From Nocardia testacea NBRC 100365 (GTDB lineage Bacteria > Actinomycetota > Actinomycetes > Mycobacteriales > Mycobacteriaceae): a stretch of 64,000 bases of DNA. Position 1 is the first letter of the stretch. Every line of letters begins with the position of its first letter. Positions 7,736 to 16,256 of the stretch are shown here, in pieces. The DNA lies in contig NZ_BAGJ01000103.1 of NCBI RefSeq assembly GCF_000308775.1, positions 1 through 64,000 on the forward strand, written 5' to 3'. Below the pieces are notes generated by a model. The model did not search any database, was not told the origin of the DNA, and saw nothing but the letters and a program-made list of their open reading frames with translations. A program made the translations under genes and the position numbers.

Positions 7736-8893
7736 CCAGGCCGGCACCGCGCCGGCGACACTGCTGATCCGCGCCTGGTACCGCTCCACGAACGGCAGCA
7801 CCTGCTGCGCGATCACCTTGTTGTATTCGGCGGGACGCTGGCGCGGATTCGCGTGTCCGGTGCCCCGCGGTTTCACGACCAGCAGATTCCCGTTCACTCC
7901 CCCGACCTTGTCGATCAGGACCCGCTGGGTGCGCACGACATCCACCACAGGGTCCCGGCTCCCGTCGTGCGGGCGGATGAAGACGATGGCCGGCCGTGGT
8001 TTGCCATGCGCCGGCTTGGACACCGCACGCAGATCGTCGGTCGCTCCACCGGCCACGATCGCCAGGAATTGTGCCTCGATCAAACCATTGCTGGCAGCGT
8101 CGGCGTTGAAAATCTTGTCCCGCAGCACCTGGCCCACAGCTGTCCGGAACTCGTCGAAGCGGATACCCGGGACACCGCTGTGGTCGAGGAAACTCTCCCG
8201 GCGCGCATAGGTTTCCACCGCGGTACGCAGGCCCCGGCTCTCCCGGGCACCGGGCAGCCAGCCCATCCAGCGCACCATGTCCTCGCCCAGGCCGCGGCTC
8301 TCCGGACGGACCGCGTCGAGATCCAGCGGTGTGCAGTCCAGCAGCACACCCACCAATCTGCGGTCGCTGCCGATATGGATGTGCTCGGCGACCTCGAGCG
8401 CGATCACACCGCCCATACTGTGCCCGGCCAGTACGATATTGCGCACCCCCGCCATGGCCGCGGCCCGGATGATCAGGTCGGCGATCACCTCGGTGTCGAT
8501 ACCGCGGTTGTCGTAGCGGATCGCCCAGACCGCGCCCATCTCGCGCAGCGCCGGCAGCGCGGCGGCCGTATCGCCGGCATTGAGACTGCCGAGCCCCACC
8601 AGATCCACGACGGCGGTATCACGTCTACCCGGGTCCGCCGGTTCGGCGATCGGCAACAGCGCGGGCTCGGTCAGCGCGAGGCGTACGCGCTCCGGCTCGA
8701 CATCGTGCTCCCAGTACTGTGCGAACGCGACACCGACGATCATCAGCAGTGCTGCTACCCGATACAACGCCAGTCTGGTGCGGCGCAACGTCTTCCATCC
8801 GTGGCCCGGACGCGTCTCGCGCAATCTGGCCCGGCGACGTTCGTCACTCCAGTCCGCGACGGTGGACGGATGCCATTCGTCCAACGGCGACAT
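7727..8893 (-). CDS. membrane-anchored alpha/beta hydrolase
   Basis: 388 residues. A hydrophobic stretch at about 41-60 follows an Arg-rich N-terminus and should act as an uncleaved anchor, placing the catalytic domain outside the membrane. The nucleophile elbow is GHSMGG at 157-162, preceded by a LVGLGSLNAGD loop that may form the oxyanion hole. A FIRPHDGSRDPVVDV segment near 300-315 holds a candidate acid Asp and HANPRQRP near 352 a candidate His. An esterase or thioesterase is plausible, but the substrate cannot be told. It stands alone, convergent with TetR and co-directional with the next TetR gene. Confidence 0.75.
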   Translation of the reverse strand: MSPLDEWHPSTVADWSDERRRARLRETRPGHGWKTLRRTRLALYRVAALLMIVGVAFAQYWEHDVEPERVRLALTEPALLPIAEPADPGRRDTAVVDLVGLGSLNAGDTAAALPALREMGAVWAIRYDNRGIDTEVIADLIIRAAAMAGVRNIVLAGHSMGGVIALEVAEHIHIGSDRRLVGVLLDCTPLDLDAVRPESRGLGEDMVRWMGWLPGARESRGLRTAVETYARRESFLDHSGVPGIRFDEFRTAVGQVLRDKIFNADAASNGLIEAQFLAIVAGGATDDLRAVSKPAHGKPRPAIVFIRPHDGSRDPVVDVVRTQRVLIDKVGGVNGNLLVVKPRGTGHANPRQRPAEYNKVIAQQVLPFVERYQARISSVAGAVPAWHR

Positions 8894-8966
8894 GCTTCCA
8901 CTGTATGTGCCCGCGCGCCGGCCCTCCGGGCAGCGCCGCGGTGAGACTTACCGCACCGCCGCGATA

Positions 8967-9590
8967 TCAGTCCTTACGGACACCGTCGACCAGCAGTCGT
9001 CGGATCGCCCGGTTCAACGCGGCGATGGCCGCCTCGTCCGGATCGCGCAGCCCGTGCACCACCCCGGCGAGCAGCATCCCCGTCACCGCCCGGGCGGTGT
9101 TGATCGTGTCGAGATCCGCGCGCAGATAGCCCAGTTCGACGCCGTGGTCCAGATATCCGGCGGTCAGCGCGTCGGCGGTGTCGAGCAGCCCGTAGAGACG
9201 CTGGGTGAGTTCGTCGTCGATGCCGGTGGCGTGGAACAGCAGCAGCTGGGCGACGCGCCGATCCTCCAAGAGTATACGGCTCAGCGCGGCGCCGATCCGG
9301 TCGATCTGCTCCCGGTACTGATCCAGGGTGGCCGCGGCATCGGGCGCGTTGTCGGTCCCCAGCGCGTCGATGATCCGGGCGGCCAGATCGTCGATCACAT
9401 GGTCGATGATGTCGCGCTTGTTGCTGAAGTAGCGGTAGAAGGTGCCGTGGCCGATGCCCAGTGCGGTCGCGATATCGGCGATCCCGGTCGCGTGGTAGCC
9501 CTTCTCGGCGAAACAGACGAAGGCGGTATCGATGATCTCCTGGCGCAGCTCGGCCTTGCGGCGTTCTGCCCTCGTGGATGGCTTCGTCAC
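8967..9590 (-). CDS. TetR-family repressor
   Basis: About 207 residues from the GTG at 9590. The HTH region reads TAFVCFAEKGYHATGIADIATALGI then GHGTFYRYFSNKRDI, a standard TetR DNA-binding head. An alternative ATG at 9632 would add 14 residues but lies inside a palindrome and lacks a ribosome-binding site; the GTG has AGGAG only one base away, so a leaderless or atypical start is possible. It is divergent from a Baeyer-Villiger-type monooxygenase gene, with two palindromes in the 82 bp between them, which marks that enzyme as its likely target. Confidence 0.88.
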   Translation of the reverse strand: MTKPSTRAERRKAELRQEIIDTAFVCFAEKGYHATGIADIATALGIGHGTFYRYFSNKRDIIDHVIDDLAARIIDALGTDNAPDAAATLDQYREQIDRIGAALSRILLEDRRVAQLLLFHATGIDDELTQRLYGLLDTADALTAGYLDHGVELGYLRADLDTINTARAVTGMLLAGVVHGLRDPDEAAIAALNRAIRRLLVDGVRKD

Positions 9591-9595
9591 GCTCC

Positions 9596-9634
9596 TGATG
9601 ATACTGTCATCACAAGCGGAATGATGCGTCATTC
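9596..9634. promoter_or_regulatory. two palindromes, candidate TetR operators
   Basis: TGATGATACTGTCATCA (9596-9612) has TGATGA/TCATCA arms, and GAATGATGCGTCATTC (9619-9634) has GAATGA/TCATTC arms. Both share an ATGA...TCAT core and sit in the divergent space between a tetR gene and a flavin monooxygenase gene. Confidence 0.65.
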
Positions 9635-9672
9635 TGTGATAAACCGTTCAGCAGAGCAGCAGGAGGTTCGGC

Positions 9673-11163
9673 GTGGCACCTCGATACGACGCCGTGGTGG
9701 TCGGCGCGGGGTTCGGTGGTATGGGGGCCGGAATCCAGCTCGACCGCCTCGGCCTGCACAATTACGTGATCCTCGAGCGGGAGTCCGATCTCGGTGGCAC
9801 CTGGCATGTCAACCGGTACCCCGGTCTGGCCGTGGATATCGCCTCGGTGACCTACTCCTACTCCTTCGAACCCAACCCGAACTGGTCGCGCCTGTTCGCA
9901 CCGGGCGCGGAACTGAAGAAGTACGCCGAACACGTCGCCGACAAATACGGCCTGCGCGAGCGGATGCGTTTCGGCACCTCCGTCGACAGCGCCCGCTGGG
10001 ACGCCGAACACCAGTACTGGGTGGTCGCCTGCGCCGGCGGCGAAACGCTGACCGCGCGCTATCTGCTGACCGCGACCGGTTTCCTCTCCCAGCCCTACAC
10101 CCCGCCGTTCCCCGGTATCGACACCTTCGCCGGCAAGATCATCCACACCACGGCATGGGACGGCACCTACGACCTCACCGACCGCCGGGTCGCGATCGTC
10201 GGCACCGGCGCCACCAGTGTGCAACTCGTTCCCGAGGTCGCGGACCGGGCCCGCGAGCTCACCGTGTTCCAGCGGACCCCGATCTGGGTGGTACCCAAGG
10301 TCGATATGCCGATCCCGCCCGCGGTCCAGCGCCTGTTCGCCCGCGTCCCGATCACCCAGAAGGCCGCGCGGCTGGCCAATACCACCGCACTGGAAGCGCT
10401 CATGGTGATCGGCGTCCTGCACTACAAACAGGCCAAACCGTTGAACAAGGCGGCGGCCCTGCTGGCCAAGGCACATCTGCGCGCCCAGGTCCGCGACAAG
10501 CGGACGCGCGAGCGGCTCACTCCCGACTACGATTTCGGCTGTAAACGCCCGACCTTCTCCAACCGCTACTTCGCGACCTTCAACGAACCGCACGTCCGGC
10601 TGGAGACCGACGGTATCGAACGGATCGAACCGGACGGGATCGTCACCGCCACGGGCACGAAGACCGAGATCGACACCCTCGTGCTGGCCACCGGGTTCAA
10701 CCTCTGGGATGTGAACTTCCCGGCCATCGAGATCATCGGCCGCGACGGAGTGGACCTCGGTAAATTCTGGCGGGACAATCGTTTCCAGGCATACGAGGGC
10801 ATCACGGTCCCGAAGTTCCCGAACTTCCTCAGTCTGAACAGCCCCTATTCCTACAGTGGCCTGTCCTACTTCACCACCATCGAGGCACAGATGAAACATA
10901 TGGCCAGGCTCTTCGGCGAGCTGGCCCGCCGCGGCGAGACCACCTTCGAGGTCACCGAACGCGCCAATACCGAGTTCCTGGACCGCGTCACCGGCAAACT
11001 CGGTTCCTCGGTGTTCTACGGCGGCGACTGCGCCACCGCCCGCAGCTACTATTTCAACCAGCACGGCGAAGCGGCACTGCTACGGCCGACCAGTACGGTC
11101 AACGCTCACCGCGAGGCGGTGCGGTTCCCGTTGGACGACTATCGGTACGGCCGAACGGCCTGA
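9673..11163 (+). CDS. flavin-containing (Baeyer-Villiger type) monooxygenase
   Basis: 496 residues. The GTG start has an ideal AGGAGG (9661-9666). FAD-binding GAGFGG is at 11-16, the Baeyer-Villiger fingerprint FxGxxxHxxxWD appears as FAGKIIHTTAWD near 152-163, and a second GTGATS nucleotide fold follows near 177. The C-terminal part carries the usual SLNSPYSYSG and QHGEA segments. These cytosolic enzymes use NADPH and O2 to insert oxygen into ketones or oxidise soft heteroatoms. It is divergent from, and probably repressed by, the neighbouring TetR protein. Substrate unknown. It resembles the monooxygenase at 39755-41221 in architecture. Confidence 0.92.
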   Translation: MAPRYDAVVVGAGFGGMGAGIQLDRLGLHNYVILERESDLGGTWHVNRYPGLAVDIASVTYSYSFEPNPNWSRLFAPGAELKKYAEHVADKYGLRERMRFGTSVDSARWDAEHQYWVVACAGGETLTARYLLTATGFLSQPYTPPFPGIDTFAGKIIHTTAWDGTYDLTDRRVAIVGTGATSVQLVPEVADRARELTVFQRTPIWVVPKVDMPIPPAVQRLFARVPITQKAARLANTTALEALMVIGVLHYKQAKPLNKAAALLAKAHLRAQVRDKRTRERLTPDYDFGCKRPTFSNRYFATFNEPHVRLETDGIERIEPDGIVTATGTKTEIDTLVLATGFNLWDVNFPAIEIIGRDGVDLGKFWRDNRFQAYEGITVPKFPNFLSLNSPYSYSGLSYFTTIEAQMKHMARLFGELARRGETTFEVTERANTEFLDRVTGKLGSSVFYGGDCATARSYYFNQHGEAALLRPTSTVNAHREAVRFPLDDYRYGRTA

Positions 11164-11295
11164 GTGACGCCACTACCCGCCGAGACCGGTGCCCACCGTC
11201 GCGGGCCGCGCGTGAACGCCGGCCGGGATCGCCACCGGCGTCTCGCCCGACTACGCCGCGGCGGCCACAGAAGTTACGACGGGTCCGGCTCGGCG

Positions 11296-11320
11296 CCCCG
11301 CCGGTGGGCGCACGGCGGGG
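11296..11320 (+). terminator. GC-rich hairpin after the monooxygenase gene
   Basis: CCCCGCCG (11296-11303) pairs exactly with CGGCGGGG (11313-11320) around a nine-base loop. It lies about 130 bp after the monooxygenase stop, in the gap before the convergent YbaB-like gene, with no T-tract. The 262-base gap shows no other feature. Confidence 0.4.
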
Positions 11321-11425
11321 ACGCGCACCGGCGACGATTTCGAGGTCTGCAATCGCCCCGTCCGACGAGAGCAAATGCTTTCCTCCGGCGGGAAGGCGCG
11401 TATCGCCTCGACGACTCGGCCCGTC

Positions 11426-11752
11426 TCAGCTTCGGTGGCCCCCGTCGGCCGCGGTCTCCGCGAGTTCGCTGTTGAAGGCGTTCACCAGCTCGGCACGCTG
11501 GGCAATGGCCAGATGCGCCGCCCGGCCGGCCGTCGCGACCACCGCCGATTCGAACTCGTGCGGCGTCATTTCCGCGATCGCCTCGGTAAAGGACAGGTCA
11601 CGGAGCTTGGTATTCCCGTCGACCTCGACAGTGATGGCACCATCGGGCGAGGTCTCGCGCACACGGATCGCCGAGAGTTCGTTCCCGAGATCACGCATCA
11701 GGTTCAGCTGCCGGTTCACCCTCGCCTCGAGCGCATCCATCGCTTCGCTCAT
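11426..11752 (-). CDS. YbaB/EbfC-family nucleoid-associated protein
   Basis: 108 residues with the family pattern: an N-terminal helix (MDALEARVNRQLNLMRDLG), a three-stranded sheet containing SPDGAITVEVDGNTKLRDLSF, and a long C-terminal helix rich in Ala and Glu. It is the second YbaB-like gene of the window and lies 12 bp behind an EspD-like gene. The same pairing of YbaB-like and ESX-associated proteins occurs in mycobacterial esp loci, where YbaB-like proteins act with secreted substrates. Role as DNA binder or secretion chaperone is not decided by sequence. Confidence 0.75.
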   Translation of the reverse strand: MSEAMDALEARVNRQLNLMRDLGNELSAIRVRETSPDGAITVEVDGNTKLRDLSFTEAIAEMTPHEFESAVVATAGRAAHLAIAQRAELVNAFNSELAETAADGGHRS

Positions 11753-11764
11753 CGGCTCTCCACC

Positions 11765-12079
11765 TCAGACCGAGCGCAGCCAGCTCTGCGGCTCGTAGTC
11801 GTGCTCGGATTCCTCCAGATACTCCTCGCGCGCGATATCCTCCGCGGTGGGCAGACCGGTCAGCGCGAGCATGTCACTGCTCATCCCCGCTTCCTCCAGC
11901 TGCCTTCGCTGCGAGAGCCCCGCGCGACCGGCCGCTCGATGGCACAGCCACAGGATCTCCGCCGCCAGCTCACCCGGGACCCGGCGCAGTTCGCCGGCTT
12001 CTATGTCGATCTTGATCGGCAGGCCCTGGTCGGTGGTTTCCACCGCGATGGAACCGCTTCGCGACGCGGCTGTTCTCAT
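11765..12079 (-). CDS. EspD-like (DUF2694-type) ESX-associated protein
   Basis: 104 residues. The order of elements matches mycobacterial EspD: a short sheet (SIAVETTDQGLPIKIDI), the helix LAAEILWLCHRAAGRAGLSQRRQL, then GLPTAEDIAREEYLEES and an acidic tail. EspD helps keep ESX-1 substrates stable and is itself exported; here only the core is present, without the long acidic N-terminus of the mycobacterial protein. The start codon overlaps the stop of a small upstream frame (ATGA), which suggests translational coupling. A YbaB-like gene follows 12 bp later. No ESX core genes are in the window. Similarity was judged by eye. Confidence 0.5.
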   Translation of the reverse strand: MRTAASRSGSIAVETTDQGLPIKIDIEAGELRRVPGELAAEILWLCHRAAGRAGLSQRRQLEEAGMSSDMLALTGLPTAEDIAREEYLEESEHDYEPQSWLRSV

Positions 12080-12186
12080 GGCACCTCGGTCATTCGTCGG
12101 TTCAGCGCATCATAGACCTCATCCAAATCACGAGCCGGCTCTCTTCTGGCCGGCGGCGGGAAGCCGGGGAACCGGACCGATGGCAT
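12076..12186 (-). CDS. possible 36-residue upstream frame coupled to the EspD-like gene
   Basis: An ATG at 12186 opens a frame of 36 codons with a basic, Pro-rich first half and an acidic LDEVYDALNRR helix. Its TGA overlaps the ATG of the EspD-like gene as ATGA. The ribosome-binding site is poor and no family is recognised. It may be a leader peptide, a truncated N-terminal part of the EspD-like protein, or chance. The remaining bases to 12404 show no gene. Confidence 0.25.
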   Translation of the reverse strand: MPSVRFPGFPPPARREPARDLDEVYDALNRRMTEVP

Positions 12187-12404
12187 GCGCAGGCCGGGAT
12201 GTGCCGTTCGTCGATGAGGCCAAGGGCAGCGCAGGCTTACCGGGCGGCTCTCACCCGCCAACCCATTACGGCAAGGGCGGTGGCGGAAGACTTCGCGGAG
12301 GCGATCGGCCGAGTACTCGGCCGACAGAGGCCGATACCGGGGCTCGACCCACTGCCCCGACCGAGTCGGCTGACCTCCGGCTGCTTTCTGGCCACAACCG
12401 TCGC

Positions 12405-13910
12405 TCACACCGTCGCTCCCCGACGTTCCTGGTAGCGCTGCTCGAACTCTTCGATGAATTTCGTCGGGGCGACCGACGAGGAGGAGTGTTCGAGTAGGCC
12501 GTCGTCGGCGATGTAGAAGATCGCCCGGCCGATCGCGATCTCCCCGCGGGGTACCGGCACGTACACCATCCAGCCGCAGCTGAACCGGTCGGCCACCAGC
12601 TGGTCGAGCGGGTAGCCGGTAGTATCCAGGCCCCGGCTCTCGATGTACCCGCGCACCCGGAAGATCGCCTCGTCGTCCGACATCCGCGGCGGTAGGGAGG
12701 TCACCACTCCCGCGAGACCCAGCTGGTACATGGCGCCGTCGATATCGAACTGCTCCTCGCCGAAGAGAGCGACCAGGGTTTCGCGGGTCACCACCCCGAC
12801 CTCGGCGGCCGAGACCAGCGCGGCGGCGGCGGCGCGGTGCTGCGCTGTCGGCTCCTGCGCGGCCAGTCCCGCGAGAATGCCGGCCACCGTATCGGCCGTC
12901 CACACGCCGGGCACCGCGGTCGCGCAGGCCTCCGCGGACGGCGATTCCCCGCGATACCAGCGCCCACCCTCCCACCAGTAGACGAACGACAGCAGGCCGG
13001 CGGCCGAGCGCGGGTTGAGTACCGGGTCGGCGACCCATTCGGGCGCACCCGCGAAGAAGCGTGGCATCGGGGCGCCGTCGTTGTACGCGGCGTCCAGCTC
13101 GGGTGCCTCCCAGACCCCACCCGAGAGCACCGCCCGTCCGCCCGGCAGGCTGTACAGCGTCGAACCACCGCGGCGGGAACTCTCGAACCACCCCATACCG
13201 GGCAGTACCCGCGGGCCCCAGTCGGAACGGGCCGCGACGAAGCCCGCGGAGATACACGCCCACCGGGCCCACATCTGCGGGAAGTCCGGGAACTCGTTCT
13301 CGGCCATCGTCGGCCACACTCTCGCGGCACGATCCGCGCGCGCGTCCCGCGCGGCCTCCTGCGGTGTGCGCATCTGCCGCTCCGCGTGCCCGATATAGGC
13401 AGCCAGCCAGACCGGCAGCGATTCCCGGGGAAATTCGTCCACGTCCGCGCGGTATGCCTCGGGCTCGAAGAGCTGAGCGTCCGGAAACGGCTCGTCCCCG
13501 AAGTCGTAATCGACCTCGAGCTCCCCCGCGGCGCTCAGCCGCAGCAGCAGGCGCCACCACGGCTCCCCGTCCAGTTCGGCGACCAGTGCCCGGTGTTCGC
13601 GGACCTTGTCGAGGACCGGCGCGGCGGGCTCGGTACGCGTCGTATGTTCCCGGCCGGTGTAGACCACCTCGGCGAAGACCGCGGTGGGGGTGAGCGCGAA
13701 AACGGCGTCGAGCTGCCGCCACTCGGAGGGACCCGCTTCGCCCAGTGCGGTGGCGATCTCCCACACGAGAACACGATCACGGCCTTCGACCTCGACGGGA
13801 GCCACGTCTGCAGGGGACTCACCGGGCTCACCACTCGGCGGCAGACCGACATCGATATCCGGTTTCTCGTCCCCGGCGCCCGCCGGGCTGCCCTTGCTCT
13901 GATCGCTCAC
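12405..13910 (-). CDS. two-domain protein with immunity-like folds
   Basis: 501 residues, GTG start behind AAGGAAG. Residues 50-190 resemble the DUF600/YezG type of immunity proteins (EHRALVAELDGEPWWRLLL, then a VDYDFGDEPFP element). A central Trp-rich part (195-340) is unrecognised. The last 80 residues (FRVRGYIESRGLDTTGYPL, CGWMVYVPVPRGE, AIGRAIFYIADDGLL) resemble the YrhB/Imm35 fold. Both folds are common in antidotes to polymorphic toxins. It is cytosolic, with no signal peptide. It lies near type VII-type genes, so protecting against a secreted toxin is one idea, but no partner toxin is certain. Domain calls are by eye. Confidence 0.5.
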   Translation of the reverse strand: MSDQSKGSPAGAGDEKPDIDVGLPPSGEPGESPADVAPVEVEGRDRVLVWEIATALGEAGPSEWRQLDAVFALTPTAVFAEVVYTGREHTTRTEPAAPVLDKVREHRALVAELDGEPWWRLLLRLSAAGELEVDYDFGDEPFPDAQLFEPEAYRADVDEFPRESLPVWLAAYIGHAERQMRTPQEAARDARADRAARVWPTMAENEFPDFPQMWARWACISAGFVAARSDWGPRVLPGMGWFESSRRGGSTLYSLPGGRAVLSGGVWEAPELDAAYNDGAPMPRFFAGAPEWVADPVLNPRSAAGLLSFVYWWEGGRWYRGESPSAEACATAVPGVWTADTVAGILAGLAAQEPTAQHRAAAAALVSAAEVGVVTRETLVALFGEEQFDIDGAMYQLGLAGVVTSLPPRMSDDEAIFRVRGYIESRGLDTTGYPLDQLVADRFSCGWMVYVPVPRGEIAIGRAIFYIADDGLLEHSSSSVAPTKFIEEFEQRYQERRGATV

Positions 13911-14485
13911 TACTTACTTCCGCCGGTCTTCCTTGTCCGCACCGTCGCCGACCACCGGAATTTTTTCATGACAACACGAATTTTTCATCCCGGCAACGGG
14001 AAGGTCGGTCGATGTCCGAGCCGTCGGCAACCGGACTCGCCGGACGGGCCGTGCCCCTCGCTGCCCGCGCTCCCGACCGCCGCTCACCTGCCGATCTCCG
14101 AAGGGACCGACCGCGGGCCGTACCAACATTCCCGGGGCCGCAACATCGTGGCTCGCGGGAACGGCCACTGTGCCGGCTCCAGTGGTATCCGGGTTTCCTT
14201 ATGAATTCGCGCAAAATCCCTTGGCGCCCTTCGGCAAGATCACACTTTTCGCCCGCGCACGTCGTATCGTTGCTCGTCGAGCCGAACTCGGATGCGGTCA
14301 CAAGCCGGAGCAGACGTTCGTTCGAGCGATGGATCCGGCCACGCGGATCGTCGCCGCGGTACACCTGTACGACAGCGACCGGAGCCGTTCGCTGCCACCA
14401 CCGCGCACCCCCTCCACGGCGACCGTCGCGGCATCACGAATGCCGGGCCGGACGCCGGTCGATCCCAGCTGTCCGAAAGAAGAAC
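13911..14485. other. 575-base intergenic region with an A/T-rich direct repeat
   Basis: No convincing gene lies here. GGAATTTTTTCAT (13957-13969) and GAATTTTTCAT (13978-13988) form a direct repeat about 21 bp apart, which puts both copies on the same face of the helix; this is the most A/T-rich spot for many kilobases. It is about 50 bp upstream of the leftward 501-residue gene and could be a promoter UP element or a binding site for an Lsr2-like protein. The rest of the region is ordinary GC-rich sequence leading to the lipase gene. Confidence 0.4.
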
Positions 14486-15673
14486 GTGTCCAGAGTTTCC
14501 ACCCGCATCCTGGTGCTGCTGTTGACCCTCGTCTCGGTCGGGGTTCTCGGTGGTGCCGCCACCGCCGAACCGCTCTATCCACAACCGGATCCGGACCCCT
14601 TCTACACCGCACCCCCCGATCTCGCCGAACTGCGGCCCGGCGAGGTGGTGCGCACCCGCAAGATCGATACCGGTATGTACGTGGGCACCGAAGGCTGGCA
14701 GGTAGCCTTCCGGTCCACGAATTCCCTGGGTAACCCGATCATGGGTATGACCACGGTGCTGCTACCCGCCGGCGTGAAGAACCCGCCATTGGTCTCCTAC
14801 CAGGCCCTGATCAATTCGCTCGGCACCCGGTGCAACCCGTCCCGGTCGCTGTTCAACGGTGAACTACAGGATGCGGTCGGCGCGATGCTGCCCATCGGAC
14901 GCGGCTGGGCCATCTCGGTGCCCGACTATCTCGGACCGAATGTCGCCTACGCGGCCGGCCGGCTCAGCGGAATGGTCACCCTCGACAGTGTCCGCGCCGT
15001 ACAGCGGGTCGCCGAACTCGGCCTCGCGGAATCCCCCGTCGCCCTGGCCGGGTACTCCGGGGGCGGCCTGGCCACCGGTTGGGCCGCGGCCCTGCATCCC
15101 ACCTACGCGCCCGAGCTGAAGATCGCCGGCGTCGCCGCGGGCGGTATCCCCGCCGACCTGGAGCAGATGGCGCTGGGCCTCGGTTTCGCCCCGCACCCGG
15201 GTTTCGGGCTGGCCTTCGCCGCGGCGATGGGACTCGAGCGGGAGTATCCGGACCGGCTGCCGATCTCCGACCAGCTCAACGAGAACGGGCTGTGGTTCCG
15301 GGAGTTCACCCATGACGCCTGCCGGCGGTTCCTGCTCTTCCACGGCGCTTTCCGCAGTGCCGAACAGATGGCCGCGTCCAAGAGCCTGATGGACAGCCCC
15401 GAAGCACATCAGGTCCTGCGGGAGAACAGCCTGCGCTACTTCGACGGTGTCCCGACCGCACCGACCTATCTGTGGCACGGCCGCTACGACGAGCTCACCC
15501 CCTACGACGGGGTGGCCGAGTTCGCCGACCGCTACTGCCGCGCGGGCGCACCGGTGAAACTCACCACCTACGACATCGCCGAACATATGACCGCCGCCGC
15601 CGCGGGTTTCGCCGACGCCTGGAACTTCGTGGAAGCCAGGTTCCGCGGTGAACCGGTGGCCAAGGGCTGCTGA
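14486..15673 (+). CDS. secreted LIP-family lipase/esterase
   Basis: 395 residues from the GTG at 14486, which gives a clean signal peptide: basic start, hydrophobic core TRILVLLLTLVSVGVLGG, cleavage after AATAE or nearby. The mature part begins with the PDPFYTAPPDLAELRPGEVVR segment usual for secretory lipases. The nucleophile motif is GYSGGG near 189-194; the acid is probably Asp near 335 (HGRYDELTPY) and the base His near 366 (AEHMT). Cys residues in the mature chain may form disulfides. The longer upstream frame is rejected because it would bury the signal peptide. It should hydrolyse extracellular acyl esters; the preferred lipid is unknown. Confidence 0.9.
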   Translation: MSRVSTRILVLLLTLVSVGVLGGAATAEPLYPQPDPDPFYTAPPDLAELRPGEVVRTRKIDTGMYVGTEGWQVAFRSTNSLGNPIMGMTTVLLPAGVKNPPLVSYQALINSLGTRCNPSRSLFNGELQDAVGAMLPIGRGWAISVPDYLGPNVAYAAGRLSGMVTLDSVRAVQRVAELGLAESPVALAGYSGGGLATGWAAALHPTYAPELKIAGVAAGGIPADLEQMALGLGFAPHPGFGLAFAAAMGLEREYPDRLPISDQLNENGLWFREFTHDACRRFLLFHGAFRSAEQMAASKSLMDSPEAHQVLRENSLRYFDGVPTAPTYLWHGRYDELTPYDGVAEFADRYCRAGAPVKLTTYDIAEHMTAAAAGFADAWNFVEARFRGEPVAKGC

Positions 15674-15727
15674 GCAAGCCGCCCCACCGATGTGATGCGG
15701 CCTGTGCCGTGGGTTCACCGGCCAGGC

Positions 15728-15755
15728 CGCACCGGCGTCGGGCCGTGGCGGTGCG
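15728..15755. terminator. hairpin after the lipase gene
   Basis: CGCACCG (15728-15734) pairs with CGGTGCG (15749-15755) around a 14-base loop, midway between the lipase stop and the convergent frameshifted gene. No T-run. Confidence 0.4.
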
Positions 15756-15765
15756 CTACCGCGGT

Positions 15766-16133
15766 TCAGCTGTCCGTTCCCCGCTCCACCAGCCGGGGAT
15801 GGTCAGGGTGACCGGCGATCGAATACTGCGTGGCGAGCCGGCGTAGTCCGGCCAGATCCGTCGGGTCCGACATCACCTCGGTATCGAGATCGAGGATGAA
15901 GTGCCCGGGCCGGACGAACCGCGCCGAGCGGCCGATATCGCCGTCGGGGTGCTCGACGGTGACGACGCCGGAGACCGCGGTGATCCGGCCGTCCTGGCGG
16001 TGAAGAGATAGATCCTGTTCTCCCGGCCCCAATCGCCGCCCGCCGTCCACCAGTGGTCGGTTTCCCCCGGGGCCAGCGGACCACCGAAATTACAGAACGA
16101 ACCACGCCAGTTCAGCGGCACAACCTGGACCAT
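15766..16133 (-). pseudogene. frameshifted gene of unknown function
   Basis: Two leftward frames join into one sensible protein of about 121 residues. The first part starts at 16133 (MVQVVPLNWRGSFCNFGG, then ETDHWWTAGGDWGRENRIYLFTA). The second continues DGRITAVSGVVTVEHPDGD and ends at 15766 with PRLVERGTDS. The break is near 16005, inside a GCCAGGACGGCC stretch, where a one-base change restores LFTA-DGRIT. It may be a true mutation, a sequencing error, or a rare programmed shift. The protein family is not recognised; the pattern suggests a beta-rich soluble protein. Confidence 0.6.
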
Positions 16134-16256
16134 CAGGCCTCCCTGGAAAGATCGGCGAAAATGCCGTCACATCACCCGGGTGGTACTTCGAGGGTCGAAC
16201 CGGTTCGTGGCCATTATCGCCCACCCGGGCGGCGGCTGTCACGGAGGGAACGCGGC

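Noticed and set aside
9610..11064. 484-codon leftward frame opposite the Baeyer-Villiger gene
   Set aside because: No family-like pattern; it is the antisense shadow of a well-supported gene.
13745..14485. Longer upstream reading for the secreted lipase
   Set aside because: It would bury a clear signal peptide 247 residues inside and runs antisense to the 501-residue gene.
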